Source: CAZQLE01 sp964593905
GTDB taxonomy: Bacteria > Chloroflexota > Anaerolineae > Anaerolineales > Anaerolineaceae
Direction of reading: 5' to 3'
NCBI GenBank assembly: GCA_964593905.1
Contig: CAZQLE010000061.1
Coordinates: 1-18,747, forward strand
DNA length: 18,747 nucleotides
Each line of letters begins with the position of its first letter. Positions within the stretch are counted from its first letter, which is position 1. Positions 7,206-14,305 of the stretch are shown here, in pieces. The notes beneath the pieces were generated by a model. The model made no database searches, had not been told where the DNA came from, and worked only from the letters and a program-made list of their open reading frames with translations. Both the position numbers and the translations under genes were made by a program.

Positions 7206-7838
7206 ATGATGAATTTGCGATTTGCTCGAATATCAATCACAATTTTGGGGCTGGTTATTTTGTTGACCGGTTTTTCTCTGTTAACCTTTCATGCGCAAAC
7301 GGTTCATGCCCAGGTGCCAACGGTGGATATTCCTACGGTGACGAGTTCACCCAGTGGCCCAATGATCAAAGTTCGGGCAGATGCCGGTGAAGAACAAATT
7401 AATGTACGCTCGGGTCCCGGAACCTTTTATGATAAAGTGGGCGTTTTGTTGATCGGTCAGACCGCACCAGCAAAAGGCCGTTCGACGGGTGGTGAATGGA
7501 TTATGGTGGAGTATCTGGGTGCGCCGGGCAATGTGGCCTGGGTTTATGCACCCTTGGTGGACATCCTTTCTCCATCGCTGCTGACTGTTGTTGAGGCACC
7601 CCCAACCCCAACGCCGGTTATGACTAATACAATTGATCCAACCCTGGCCGCTCAATTTGTGGTTACCAGCGAACCGACGCGCCTGGCGACATTTACAGCC
7701 CCGCCTCCCTTAAACCTGCCCACCTTTGAACCTGTTATGGCAAGCTCGCGAGGCGGGATTCCGATGGGGCTGGTTATTATTGGTCTGGCTGCAATCGGGC
7801 TCTCCATCGGGTTGTTCACCCTTGCACAGGGTAAATAG
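7206..7838 (+). CDS. Exported, membrane-anchored SH3b-domain protein
   Basis: This 210-residue envelope protein has an N-terminal signal sequence or anchor (about 5-36, ending near VHAQ). A bacterial SH3 domain follows (about 53-120) with INVRSGPGTFYDKVGVLLIGQTAPAKGRS, GEWIMVEY and VAWVYAPLV. Then comes a Pro/Thr-rich linker (PPTPTPV, TAPPPLNLP), and a hydrophobic C-terminal helix (about 186-207) with a final Lys. SH3b domains typically bind cell-wall peptides; here the domain would face outward between two membrane anchors. Two ATGs occur in tandem (7206, 7209); GGTGAG just upstream suits the second better. The 3' end overlaps the convergent esterase gene by 23 nt. Confidence 0.85.
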   Translation: MMNLRFARISITILGLVILLTGFSLLTFHAQTVHAQVPTVDIPTVTSSPSGPMIKVRADAGEEQINVRSGPGTFYDKVGVLLIGQTAPAKGRSTGGEWIMVEYLGAPGNVAWVYAPLVDILSPSLLTVVEAPPTPTPVMTNTIDPTLAAQFVVTSEPTRLATFTAPPPLNLPTFEPVMASSRGGIPMGLVIIGLAAIGLSIGLFTLAQGK

Positions 7839-8472
7839 GGTCTGCGAAGAAGCGCTTTAGGGCTTGAAAGTTTTCGGGGCCAAGTTTGTGCCCTGAATCA
7901 TCCTCTGCATAAATGACCGGGATCAGACTCTTTTTAAGCAGGGCGGCTGCGTTCTGGCCTGTTTGCACCGGGACGATGGGGTCATTTTTGCCGTGGGCGA
8001 CAAAAAATTTCGCACTGGTTGAAGGGTGTGTGCGAATAAACTGCTCGGCCGGCTCAGGGAAGTAACCTGACAGACAGGCAATTTTTGTGAATTGATCGGG
8101 GAAAAGCAACCCCAGAACATACGCCATCGCTGCGCCCTGGCTGAAACCAATGATGTAAAGCTCAGTTACATCCGGAGTATATTCAGCGATCCAGTGTTTC
8201 AGGCTGTTCATCAGAGTCTGTGCTGATGGAATAAAATCTTCGATCAGCGAAGACTGGTAGGTTGTTTTATCTTTTACCCAGGTGAAACCTCCTTCATTTG
8301 CCGGATATAAGGCGCGCGGTGCCAGGATGTGGATTGGAAATTGGACAGCGCGAGAGAAGACCCACATTGAATTTTCATCACCGGTATAGCCGTGGATCAT
8401 GAGCAGCAACTTTTGCGTGGGTGCTGCGGACATCTGGTTTTTAAAGAACGGTTGGGGTTGATCGTCATTCAT
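7816..8472 (-). CDS. Serine alpha/beta-hydrolase, phospholipase/carboxylesterase family
   Basis: This 218-residue serine esterase belongs to the dienelactone-hydrolase/acyl-thioesterase-like group. The catalytic triad is readable: Ser111 in GFSQGAAMA, Asp164 in HGKNDPIVPV and His195 in DSGHKLG. HGYTGDE at 27-33 provides the oxyanion region. No signal peptide is present. I chose the ATG at 8472, which overlaps the stop of the small membrane protein gene by 8 nt. The open frame extends to 8499, but that would overlap the upstream gene by 35 nt. It is the last gene of a three-gene operon with patatin, suggesting stepwise cleavage of acyl lipids. Alternative substrates include other short-chain esters. 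Confidence 0.9.
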   Translation of the reverse strand: MNDDQPQPFFKNQMSAAPTQKLLLMIHGYTGDENSMWVFSRAVQFPIHILAPRALYPANEGGFTWVKDKTTYQSSLIEDFIPSAQTLMNSLKHWIAEYTPDVTELYIIGFSQGAAMAYVLGLLFPDQFTKIACLSGYFPEPAEQFIRTHPSTSAKFFVAHGKNDPIVPVQTGQNAAALLKKSLIPVIYAEDDSGHKLGPENFQALKRFFADPIYPVQG

Positions 8473-8692
8473 TTCTATTTCTCTTGACGATTGCATCAAT
8501 GCCCCATAAAAAGAGCATGATTAAAAATATGGGGACTAGACCTGCGCCAATGCACAATAGACCCAAAACTGTGGCGCCCGGCCCATAAATTAAGTAGATT
8601 AGACCGGCCCCGAGTAGAAAAACCAGGGCCAACCCCCCTACAATTAATTGGATCATCGTCTGTTTTTTGTATCGATCCAGATCACTACCCAT
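8465..8692 (-). CDS. Small two-helix membrane protein between patatin and esterase
   Basis: The 75-residue protein MGSDLDRYKKQTMIQLIVGG... has two hydrophobic helices (about 14-35 and 38-60) separated by a short YGPG turn, with charged termini (DLDRYKK and KRNRNE). I do not recognise a family. The ATG at 8692 has GGAG 6 nt upstream and overlaps the patatin stop by 8 nt; in-frame ATGs at 8704 and 8719 are alternatives that lengthen the overlap. It overlaps the esterase start by 8 nt as well, so all three genes are translationally linked. A plausible but unproven role is to hold one or both lipases at the membrane. Confidence 0.75.
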   Translation of the reverse strand: MGSDLDRYKKQTMIQLIVGGLALVFLLGAGLIYLIYGPGATVLGLLCIGAGLVPIFLIMLFLWGIDAIVKRNRNE

Positions 8693-9617
8693 CCTGTACT
8701 CCATTGAGATGCAGCTCAATCCATTCTGGGATACGCGCCTGATGGAAGTGTCGTTTGAGGTTGTTGGACCAGGAAACAGCGTCCTGCATATCGTGAATTA
8801 CCCGGTCGGCGGCCTGATATCCACGTTCATAAAGAACTTCAAATGCAACATTATCAATCATGAAGTACTCCTCCAGATCCGGGCGGATCATTACATCCGG
8901 GGGATCCAATTCTTCTTGTAGTTGTGCTATCATGCGCGATGTGATTTCCATGGATTGCAGGAAAATCTTAATGGCCTGAGAAATGCGCAATTTACTGACC
9001 TGATCTACAATTGTCGTTGGGATGGGCGTGTTTTTTGGCATTTGCAGCGGAGCGATACGCTCACTTTCACGCGGGATGGCCGACAGGCTGATGGCAAATA
9101 CTGGCAGCTCTGGCGCCAGATAACGGGCAAGGGTAACCGGAACAGGATCCAATACCCCACCATCAACCAGCAAGAGTTCACCTGCCTGCACAGGCGGGAA
9201 AACGGCGGGTACGGCCGAGGATGCAATCATGGCATCCAGCAGCGGCCCCTGGCGAATGATGACCTCTTTGTAGGAATTGAGATCGACTGCTGTGCAGGCA
9301 AAAGGAATTTTGGTATCTTGAAAAGTTTTCGCATCCAGCAAAGTCGCTAACAAAGCTTTTAGGCCGCGGATTCCCAGTATGGATACCCTGTCATTGGGTT
9401 CGTGACCAAACATCTGAGACTGGTTGATTGAATTGAAGATTTCCATAATTTCATCAACCGAATACCCAATGGAATATAGCGCCCCCACAATTGAACCGGC
9501 GCTTGTACCGGAGATCGCCCGGATGGAATATCCTTCTTCTTCCAATTTCCGAATTGCTCCCAGGTGGGCAATGCCTTTAATTCCGCCGCCACCCAGTGCA
9601 AGTGCTATATCTGCCAT
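8685..9617 (-). CDS. Patatin-like phospholipase (RssA/NTE type)
   Basis: This 310-residue patatin-domain acyl hydrolase uses a Ser-Asp dyad to cut phospholipids or lysophospholipids. The oxyanion loop GGGGIKG is at 9-15, the nucleophile elbow GTSAGS places Ser39, and the dyad Asp is Asp152 in VDGGVLDPVP. The C-terminal 100 or so residues are helical and less conserved. There is no signal peptide or strong membrane helix, so it is probably cytoplasmic or membrane-associated. The ATG at 9617 is preferred because GGGAGGA lies 5 nt upstream; the frame opens back to 9662 without a ribosome site. It is the first gene of the operon with the small membrane protein and the esterase. Confidence 0.94.
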   Translation of the reverse strand: MADIALALGGGGIKGIAHLGAIRKLEEEGYSIRAISGTSAGSIVGALYSIGYSVDEIMEIFNSINQSQMFGHEPNDRVSILGIRGLKALLATLLDAKTFQDTKIPFACTAVDLNSYKEVIIRQGPLLDAMIASSAVPAVFPPVQAGELLLVDGGVLDPVPVTLARYLAPELPVFAISLSAIPRESERIAPLQMPKNTPIPTTIVDQVSKLRISQAIKIFLQSMEITSRMIAQLQEELDPPDVMIRPDLEEYFMIDNVAFEVLYERGYQAADRVIHDMQDAVSWSNNLKRHFHQARIPEWIELHLNGVQDG

Positions 9618-9635
9618 GACTATCCTCCCAAGATA

Positions 9636-9671
9636 AGGTTTTGTGCTTTTGATGGAAAGCACACAAAACCT
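9636..9671 (-). promoter_or_regulatory. Leader hairpin upstream of the patatin operon
   Basis: Two 7-bp helices (9643-9649 with 9656-9662, and 9636-9642 with 9665-9671) stack across a 2-nt bulge around a 6-nt loop. In the patatin mRNA it lies between the predicted start site and the Shine-Dalgarno, ending 6 nt before the GGGAGGA. No strong T-run follows, so it looks more like a leader control or stability element than a terminator. Confidence 0.45.
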
Positions 9672-9702
9672 GTTTTGCTAAAAGCGGTCAAACTCTGCAT
9701 AA

Positions 9703-9708
9703 ATTATA
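9703..9708 (-). promoter_or_regulatory. -10 element (TATAAT) of the patatin operon
   Basis: A consensus TATAAT on the minus strand lies 86 nt before the patatin ATG, predicting a leader of about 80 nt that includes the hairpin at 9636-9671. The hexamer 17 nt upstream (GCAACA) matches the -35 consensus at three positions. In the remainder of the 9618-9794 gap I see no clear plus-strand promoter. Confidence 0.5.
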
Positions 9709-9794
9709 CGAAGGTTCCATTAAAATGTTGCTAGTTCCGGTGTGATCGGGTCTGAATATTGCTGCTCATTCACAGAGACAATTCAGGAGATGTC

Positions 9795-11150
9795 ATGGAA
9801 AGTCGCGAAAGTTCGTCGCCGTTAATCACCCGCTCGGTGGCTGGTGCCCTGGCCAGAGAAGCCATGGATGTATATGAATTCAGTTTTTGGCAAAAGCTGG
9901 CGCTGCGCGTGGTTGGGGCGCTGCCGATGGAGGTTGCGGTGGCTTTGCTGCCGCGCGTGCAAAAAGCAGGGGCGTTGGGTGCTGCCAGTTTGCAAAACCT
10001 GAAAATTGACCAGCTTATTGAGCAGCGCCTTCAGGATTATGCTGTGTTAGAAGGGCCCTTCTCCGGTGTGGTGCTGGGGGTGGGTATGGGCGGGGCTACC
10101 GCACATATTGCAACTGCTTCAGGGGCCCCCTTTTTGCCCCAGGCGTTTGTTCTTACCCTGAAGGGCGGTGCAGAAGATGGCGATGTGACGCAATATTTTT
10201 GTCAGGGTGCTGATGTTGCAAAAAGACTCACTGAGAACAACCCGGAAGTGATTTCAATTCAACATTATGATCCGGTACACGATGGCTGGCTGACCCGCTC
10301 CTGCAACCATATTCGCCTGAAACTCACCTGTCTGCCCGCGGCCTACAAAAAATTTATCCTCAGCCGGGTGGTTCCGGGTGGCGATGTGATTTATCTGGAA
10401 GGTGGTGCGCAGTGGCAGCAATATCAGACCGGGCTCAGAAACCGTTTTCAGGTTGGCGGATGGGGTGCGATCTCGACGGATACGTTTCTATCGGGTAATG
10501 ACACTCTGGCTGCCTATGCCCGGCAGGCAGGGTTAAAGAAGTGGGACTGGAATCTGCCGGGTTATGATCGGGCGTTGTTTCCTGAATCGGAATGGGGCAG
10601 TGAAGCCGGATTAAGGGAGGAATTGGAGGCTTTTTGCCGGGCAGAAGGTTTTTGTTTTCGTCCGGTGCATTTTGACCGGCCGGAAGATTTCTCGCGGCTG
10701 GCCTTTGTGATTCAAAAACATCGGCTTGATGCAGCCGGGATCGAGCCCCGCGGTGTTCTCGTTGAGACGTTTTCACAGTATGATGCGTTGGCGGTGGAGC
10801 AGGCGGGGCTGCTGCCGCTCTGGTTGATTTTTAATACCCTGGATTCGGCTGATTTTCTGGAGCAAATGTCGGACCAGTTTCCAAAGGCAAAACCGGTCTT
10901 CTTTTCGGCGCTAGCCACTTTTTCGCTGACACCTGATCTGGCTGCCTGGGAACGCTGGATGGCGATTTTGCGACCGTTTCAGGTGATTGAAATGGGCGCC
11001 AGAAAATCGCATTACCCGGCCGACGCGGCTGCCCTGCTGGATTGGGTGAAGCCGCTGCGGAACTGGGTGATGGACCAGCCGCAGCTAGAACTGCCCCGGT
11101 TAACGGGTGCGGAATTTGAGCTTTGTGTTCAACAGGTCTTAGCGGGCTAG
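9795..11150 (+). CDS. Unrecognised 451-residue protein
   Basis: I do not recognise this family. The ATG at 9795 has AGGAG 5 nt upstream; an in-frame start at 9759 is open but lacks a ribosome site. There is no signal peptide and no clear membrane helix, although residues about 25-60 (FWQKLALRVVGALPMEVAVALLPRV) are amphipathic. A glycine-rich strand-turn-helix GVVLGVGMGGATAHIATASGAPFLPQAFVLTL (about 88-120) resembles a nucleotide- or cofactor-binding turn or an elbow lacking the serine. Other conserved-looking stretches are ISIQHYDPVHDGWLTRSCNHIR, PGGDVIYLEGG and FQVGGWGAISTDTFLSG. A second alpha/beta-like half follows (PRGVLVETFSQYDAL...LLPLWLIFNTLDSADF). Base use matches the neighbours, so it looks like a resident gene. 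It is divergent from the patatin operon. Confidence 0.85.
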   Translation: MESRESSSPLITRSVAGALAREAMDVYEFSFWQKLALRVVGALPMEVAVALLPRVQKAGALGAASLQNLKIDQLIEQRLQDYAVLEGPFSGVVLGVGMGGATAHIATASGAPFLPQAFVLTLKGGAEDGDVTQYFCQGADVAKRLTENNPEVISIQHYDPVHDGWLTRSCNHIRLKLTCLPAAYKKFILSRVVPGGDVIYLEGGAQWQQYQTGLRNRFQVGGWGAISTDTFLSGNDTLAAYARQAGLKKWDWNLPGYDRALFPESEWGSEAGLREELEAFCRAEGFCFRPVHFDRPEDFSRLAFVIQKHRLDAAGIEPRGVLVETFSQYDALAVEQAGLLPLWLIFNTLDSADFLEQMSDQFPKAKPVFFSALATFSLTPDLAAWERWMAILRPFQVIEMGARKSHYPADAAALLDWVKPLRNWVMDQPQLELPRLTGAEFELCVQQVLAG

Positions 11151-11175
11151 TGCTGTGTCAAATGGATAACGATAC

Positions 11176-11214
11176 TTTGCAGCGGTGATTTCGCCGCAAA
11201 ATCACCGCTGCAAA
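11176..11214. terminator. Strong hairpin between convergent genes
   Basis: A perfect 16-bp inverted repeat (11176-11191 with 11199-11214) with a 7-nt loop lies between the stops at 11150 (+) and 11224 (-). Neither side has a clean T-run (plus side AAATTGACTTTT, minus side GTATCG). It is probably a shared terminator or 3'-end stabiliser. Confidence 0.6.
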
Positions 11215-11223
11215 AATTGACTT

Positions 11224-12380
11224 TTATGTTTTGCGCAATGCCAGAAGCGTTTTTATGGCTTCTACCAACCGGTCAAGGTCATTTTCGTCGTTGTACCCCT
11301 GGAAGGAAAAGCGAATTAGCTTGTGGCTTTGCCAGTTGATGATGGGCGCTTCGACGTGAAATTCATCATACAGCCTGTTTTTTGTTTCGGCCACGTCCCA
11401 GTGGGCCGGCAGCGGGGCAGTGGACATTTGACAGTACCATTCTGGTGAATCGGGATGGAAAGGCGGCAGACCGGTCAGCGTAGAAATTTCCTGCCGGGCG
11501 CGTTGTGTCAGGCCATGACAGCGCTGGCGGACTTCTCTCCAGTGGTGCGTTTTTTGAAATTCAATGGCAGCCGGGACGGATAAATAAGCTGAAAAATCAC
11601 GTGTGCCAGTCCATTCGTGTTCATCCACAAATTTGGATGTGCCCGGGTTTTCGCTGTTCCAGCCCCAACTGACTACCAGGGGTTCCACCAGGTGCTGCAC
11701 TTCGGGCCGGGCATAGAGAAATGCCGCGCCTTTGGGGGCGCACAGCCACTTGTGCAGGTTGCCCGAGTAAAAATCAGCCCCCAGATGATCCAGGTCCAGA
11801 TCAATTTGTCCGGGCGCGTGGGCGCCATCGATCACGGTGAGGATGCCCAGCGCGCGAGCGCGGCGGCAAATTTCTTCCACCGGGAAAATGATGGCGGTCG
11901 GTGAGGTGATGTGACTGAGAAAGATTACCCGTGTGGCAGGGGTGACGGCGCTCCAAAAGCGATCGATAAAATCATCCTGTGAGTTTATGGGCGGATTAAT
12001 TGGACAATTGGTATACTTAAACCCGTGCAACTGCGAGAGGAACTGCCAGGTGCGGTCCAGTGCGCCGTATTCATGATTGCTGGTCAAGACCTCATCCGGG
12101 GGTCCCAGGTGCAGGCTGCGGGCGATGATATTTAAACCGTGGGTGGCATTCACTACATATACCAGGTTGTCGGCCCGGGTGTGCAAGTAGACGCCCAGTT
12201 GTTCACGAGCGTCTTGCAGCAGCGCGGTTATCTGTCTGCCCAGAAATTCAACCGGCTGCCGTTCCATTTTCATTTGCCAGTTGACAAAAGCTTCAAAAAC
12301 GGGTCGGGGTGTTGCGCNNNNNNNNNNGAACCGTGATTTAAAAAGACAATATTCGGATCAATAAAAAAGTTTTCTTTCAT
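11224..12380 (-). CDS. Class V aminotransferase, isopenicillin-N-epimerase-like, interrupted by an assembly gap
   Basis: This PLP enzyme belongs to the aminotransferase V / cysteine-desulfurase-like superfamily. The start MKENFFIDPNIVFLNHG (ATG at 12380) is the usual N terminus of this group. After the N run, CATPRPVFEAFVNWQ or ATPRPVFEAFVNWQ continues in frame to MKMERQPVEFLGRQ. Downstream are VIDGAHAPGQIDLDLDHLGADFYSGNLHKWLCAPKG, with the PLP-binding Lys in LHKW. Ten Ns at 12318-12327 put the two parts out of frame. Family spacing (NHGSFGATPRP) would need about five bases instead, so the break is an assembly artefact. Isopenicillin N itself is not implied as substrate; many members are racemases, desulfurases or lyases of unknown target. 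It is convergent with the unknown gene at 9795 and divergent from the MFS gene. Confidence 0.88.
12318..12327. other. Assembly gap (10 Ns)
   Basis: A run of exactly ten Ns falls inside the N-terminal coding region of the class V aminotransferase, between NHG-S and the ATPRPVFEAF motif. Its round length suggests a placeholder of unknown true size. Confidence 0.95.
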
Positions 12381-12473
12381 CTTTACCGCCCTGAATGTGG
12401 GTTGGCATGGTATGCTGCACAACCGTACGATAATTTGTAATTCTACCGGGAACAAACAAACTTACAAAGAAAA

Positions 12474-12480
12474 ATTATAC
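12474..12480. promoter_or_regulatory. Overlapping -10 elements of the aminotransferase and MFS genes
   Basis: TATAAT on the minus strand (12474-12479) predicts an aminotransferase leader of about 88 nt. On the plus strand TTATAC (12475-12480) could serve the MFS gene with a leader of about 20 nt. The -35 regions are poor. The rest of the 12381-12509 gap shows nothing further. Confidence 0.4.
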
Positions 12481-12509
12481 CTGATTCGGTTATCCATCGC
12501 GAGATTTCA

Positions 12510-13802
12510 ATGAACCGCTACCTTCTGTTTTTTGAACCATCCAGACAAATACCGGATGCTTATCGTAAAAATTTTGTCAATTTATATTTTGATATTGGCT
12601 GGTTTGGTGTTCTAACCGGCAGTATTCTGGCATTTCTTAATGTCTATGCGGCCCGTATCGGCGGCTCGAGCAGCCAGGTGGGGCTGATTGTTGCTGCTCC
12701 GGCACTGGTAAATTTGTTGTTCTCCCTGCCAACCGGAACATGGTTCCAGAGCCAGTGTACCTGGAAGGCGGTGTTCTGGGCTTCAATTCTGATGCGCATC
12801 TTTTATTTTGCGCTGATTCCTCTGCCAATGTTATTTTCCAATCAGATGCAGATCTGGATCATTGTGGCGATCACCCTTCTTATGAGTATTCCGGGGGTGG
12901 GGCTGGCGGTCGGTTTTAATGTTTTGTTGGCCGAAACCGTCCCCATTCAATACCGGGGCCATGTGGTTGGGATCCGAAATGCTGCTTTTGCCCTGATTAC
13001 GGCTTTGACGACCTTTATCTGCGGAATGATTCTGGATCGGTTTGTATTTCCGCAAGGATATGTCATTGTATTTTTGATCGGCGCGGTTGGTGCGGCGATG
13101 AGTTCGCTGCATCTATTTTTTGTGCGTCCATTTGTAGAGGCGAACTCTGAGGATTGTGGCGAACACATATCTGCCGGGGTGACTCAAAAGCCGATCACAG
13201 TACCGGCCCGGCGGTCAAACCATTTGATCACCACATTATCCCAAAAGATGAATATCACGGTTCTGTCGGGGCGTTATGGGTGGGTGCTGTTTTTATTGAT
13301 GCTGTTTACCTTTTTCCAGTATGCGCCTTCGCCAATTTTTACAGTCTATATGGTCAACCAGTTGGGGTTATCTGATCAGATCATTGGCCTTGGAACCGCG
13401 TTTTTCTATTTGCTGGTTTTTGCCGGTTCGCTCAGGTTTGAATCACTGGCCAGCCGGCTGGGTAACAAGGTTGTGGCCGGGGTGGGCGCCTTGTTAATGG
13501 CTGGTTATCCGCTGCTTTTGTCGGTCAGCTATCAGGCGTGGATTTATATTTTGACCAGTTGCATTGGGGGTGTTGCCTGGGCACTGGCCGGAGCCGCGAC
13601 GATCAATTATATGTTGGAGTTTGTCCCGGCTGATAATCGTCCGGTTTATCTGGCCTGGTACAGTGTGGTCAATAATGCAGCCATATTGAGCGCTTCAATC
13701 ATCGGGCCACTCGTCGGTGATGCGGTGGGCCTGACCGCGGCACTGGTTATTTTTGGTTTCGGTCGGCTAATCGCCGGATTGGGCATCCTAAAATTTGGTT
13801 AG
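12510..13802 (+). CDS. Major facilitator superfamily transporter
   Basis: This 430-residue polytopic protein has about 12 hydrophobic helices in two halves separated by a polar cytoplasmic linker (about 205-245, containing ARRSNHLITTLSQ). The N-terminal half has VNLYFDIGWFGVLTGSILAFLNVYAARIGGSSSQVGLIVAAPALVNLLFSLPTG, a typical first-to-second helix layout with a Gln/Gly-containing loop. AETVPIQYRGHVVGIRNA is the Arg-containing loop between helices 4 and 5. The cargo cannot be predicted; it lacks an obvious sugar- or drug-exporter signature. The ATG at 12510 has only a weak GAGA upstream. The stop is 19 nt before smpB, so they may be co-transcribed, though smpB has its own -10-like box. Confidence 0.88.
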   Translation: MNRYLLFFEPSRQIPDAYRKNFVNLYFDIGWFGVLTGSILAFLNVYAARIGGSSSQVGLIVAAPALVNLLFSLPTGTWFQSQCTWKAVFWASILMRIFYFALIPLPMLFSNQMQIWIIVAITLLMSIPGVGLAVGFNVLLAETVPIQYRGHVVGIRNAAFALITALTTFICGMILDRFVFPQGYVIVFLIGAVGAAMSSLHLFFVRPFVEANSEDCGEHISAGVTQKPITVPARRSNHLITTLSQKMNITVLSGRYGWVLFLLMLFTFFQYAPSPIFTVYMVNQLGLSDQIIGLGTAFFYLLVFAGSLRFESLASRLGNKVVAGVGALLMAGYPLLLSVSYQAWIYILTSCIGGVAWALAGAATINYMLEFVPADNRPVYLAWYSVVNNAAILSASIIGPLVGDAVGLTAALVIFGFGRLIAGLGILKFG

Positions 13803-13809
13803 TTTATGT

Positions 13810-13815
13810 TAAAAT
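13810..13815 (+). promoter_or_regulatory. -10-like TAAAAT immediately upstream of smpB
   Basis: TAAAAT ends 6 nt before the smpB ATG and there is no Shine-Dalgarno in the 19-nt gap. If used, transcription would begin at or next to the start codon, giving a leaderless mRNA. No good -35 is visible, and the gene could also be read from the MFS promoter. Confidence 0.45.
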
Positions 13816-13821
13816 ACCTGT

Positions 13822-14274
13822 ATGTCTGTTAAAGTCGTCGCCACAAATCGCAAAGCGCATTTTGAGTTTTTTCTGTTGGAACACTTTGAAGCTGGAATTG
13901 CCCTGCAAGGCAGTGAGATCAAATCGATCCGCGCCGGGCAGGTTAGTCTGGCTGAGGCCTATATTCGCATCGATAATGGACGCGAAGCCTGGCTGGTCAA
14001 CGCTCATATTGCTCCCTATAACCCGGCCAGTTATTTAAACCATGATCCAATCCGCCCCAGACGGCTGTTACTCAATCGCAAAGAAATTCGCGAGTTATGG
14101 ACTGCCGTCCGGCAAAAAGGGGTCACGGTTGTTCCGGTGCAGATGTATATGAAAGATCGATTGGCAAAGTTGGATATTGCGATTGCCAAGGGAAAGAAGC
14201 TGTACGATAAGCGTGAAGATATCGCTCGGCGCGATTCTGAGCGCGACGCAGAACGCCAGCAGCGCATTCGTTAA
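13822..14274 (+). CDS. smpB: SsrA-binding protein SmpB
   Basis: This 150-residue SmpB binds the tRNA-like part of tmRNA and brings it to stalled ribosomes for trans-translation. Family features are VATNRKAHFEFFLLEHFEAGIALQGSEIKSIRAGQVSLAEAYIRI at the N terminus, NAHIAPYNPAS, RPRRLLLNRKEI, and VVPVQMYMKDRLAKLDIAIAKGKKLYDKRED followed by a basic tail (RRDSERDAERQQRIR) that enters the decoding site. Length is typical. The ATG start agrees with family N termini. No ssrA gene is seen nearby. It lies between an MFS gene and a phytol-kinase-like gene, 31 nt ahead of the latter. Confidence 0.97.
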   Translation: MSVKVVATNRKAHFEFFLLEHFEAGIALQGSEIKSIRAGQVSLAEAYIRIDNGREAWLVNAHIAPYNPASYLNHDPIRPRRLLLNRKEIRELWTAVRQKGVTVVPVQMYMKDRLAKLDIAIAKGKKLYDKREDIARRDSERDAERQQRIR

Positions 14275-14305
14275 AACACCGAAATTTTTCTTAGAGGGAT
14301 GGATT

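Noticed and set aside
10435..10776. 113-codon minus-strand open frame inside the unrecognised 451-residue gene
   Set aside because: No ribosome site, and the product has a shadow-like composition; the plus frame is longer, has a good Shine-Dalgarno and protein-like sequence.
12270..12455. Separate small gene spanning the N run
   Set aside because: Only its part from 12380 to the gap is real (aminotransferase N terminus); the rest is a frame created by the wrong gap length, and the stretch upstream of 12380 is leader.
14177..14305. Upstream extension of the phytol-kinase-like gene to 14177
   Set aside because: It would overlap smpB by 98 nt and adds a non-hydrophobic stretch; ATG 14306 has GAGGGA at proper spacing and begins directly with a membrane helix.
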